Shown here one piece after another: positions 63,830 to 64,000 of a stretch of 64,000 nt of DNA (positions are counted from its first letter, which is position 1; each line of letters starts with the position of its first letter). The DNA lies in the NCBI GenBank assembly GCA_945893145.1, contig CAMDDZ010000017.1, forward strand, positions 17,283 to 81,282. The letters run 5' to 3'. This DNA comes from Rhodoplanes serenus. GTDB lineage: Bacteria; Pseudomonadota; Alphaproteobacteria; Rhizobiales; Xanthobacteraceae. The notes below the pieces were generated by a model. It worked only from the letters and a program-made list of their open reading frames with translations. It did no database searches and was not told the origin of the DNA. A program made the position numbers and the translations under genes.

Positions 63830-64000
63830 ATGCTCCGCATTTGCGCCTTCGCCGCTTCGGCTGCCGGCCTGCTCGCCACAATCGCCGGTCCGGCGCTGGC
63901 TGAGGACTACCCGTCCAAGCCGATCAAGTTCGTCGTGCCGGCCGCAGCCGCCGGAATCGGCGACATTCTCCCGCGCCTGTTCCAACAGAAGCTCGCCGAG
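63830..64000 (+). CDS. Bug/TctC periplasmic solute receptor 8, N-terminal part
   Basis: Open from ATG 63830 to the window end (57 codons). A GGGAGG ribosome site precedes it. It has a signal peptide ending near ALAED and YPSKPIKFVVPAAAAGIGD, the mature Bug opening. It continues beyond the window. Divergent from the TolC gene. Confidence 0.9.
   Translation, partial: MLRICAFAASAAGLLATIAGPALAEDYPSKPIKFVVPAAAAGIGDILPRLFQQKLAE

Noticed and set aside
63642..63881. N-terminal extension of the TolC-type gene to 63881
   Set aside because: The extra residues are Arg/Trp-rich and overlap the start of the divergent Bug receptor gene; the ATG at 63641 is nearer to a proper signal peptide.
1..64000. CRISPR arrays, insertion sequences, phage genes, rRNA or tRNA genes
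   Set aside because: No repeat-spacer pattern, transposase motif, phage structural gene or tRNA-like fold was seen on either strand.

Overview
The window is high-GC, densely packed DNA that reads as the chromosome of an alphaproteobacterium of the order Hyphomicrobiales (Bradyrhizobium / Xanthobacteraceae type). The pointers are a cpa/tad pilus locus of the alphaproteobacterial kind, strong G/C third-position bias, nested GC-rich palindromic intergenic repeats, and many Bug/TctC-type solute receptors. This placement is inferred from gene content, not from a marker gene. I saw no tRNA, rRNA, CRISPR array, transposase or phage gene.

Layout. 1-2.9 kb: end of a membrane permease, a small zinc-ribbon protein, an SDR dehydrogenase coupled to a TerB-like protein, and a TPR lipoprotein. 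3.1-10.6 kb (minus strand): type IVc (Tad) pilus assembly genes cpaB-cpaC-small lipoprotein-cpaE-cpaF-tadB-tadC; pilin, prepilin peptidase and pseudopilins are not here. 10.9-16 kb: an AhpD-like protein, a RidA-like protein without the usual arginine, and a three-domain lysophospholipid transporter/acyltransferase/acyl-ACP ligase. 16-23.2 kb (minus): TctA and TctB membrane subunits, a CocE-type hydrolase and three Bug receptors. 23.4-34 kb: a secreted protein, an iron-type ABC importer (receptor, fused permease, ATPase), two bicupins, an ACMSD-type amidohydrolase and a EutA-like ATPase, the last six genes forming a tight plus-strand run. 34-42.5 kb: HupE-like protein, Rieske ferredoxin, Rieske oxygenase, two small proteins, two more Bug receptors, a DMT exporter, an IclR regulator and a ferredoxin-reductase-like flavoprotein. 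42.5-46.6 kb: toxin-antitoxin pair, DUF7662-like protein, epoxide-hydrolase-like protein and two periplasmic-binding-fold proteins with no export signal. 46.6-55.7 kb: amidase with a possible small partner subunit, Bug receptor, zinc alcohol dehydrogenase, PdxA/TphB-like dehydrogenase, two cupins, another Bug receptor and a ThDP enzyme. 56.5-63.7 kb: an RND efflux set (two adaptors plus pump) converging on a TolC-type outer-membrane gene. The window ends inside an eighth Bug receptor.

Taken together, 16-55 kb looks like a catabolic island for aromatic or other organic acids: many receptors for few transport channels, oxygenase parts scattered over 7 kb, and dehydrogenases, cupins, a decarboxylase-like amidohydrolase and a ThDP enzyme. 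Two observations stand out. First, the unit ABC importer-bicupin-bicupin-amidohydrolase-EutA carries a reactivase-type ATPase with no ethanolamine ammonia-lyase beside it. Second, a GTTCC-N7-GGAAC-like palindrome occurs upstream of that unit, of the Rieske genes, of a Bug/ThDP pair and (one mismatch) of the IclR gene, suggesting one regulon across the island.
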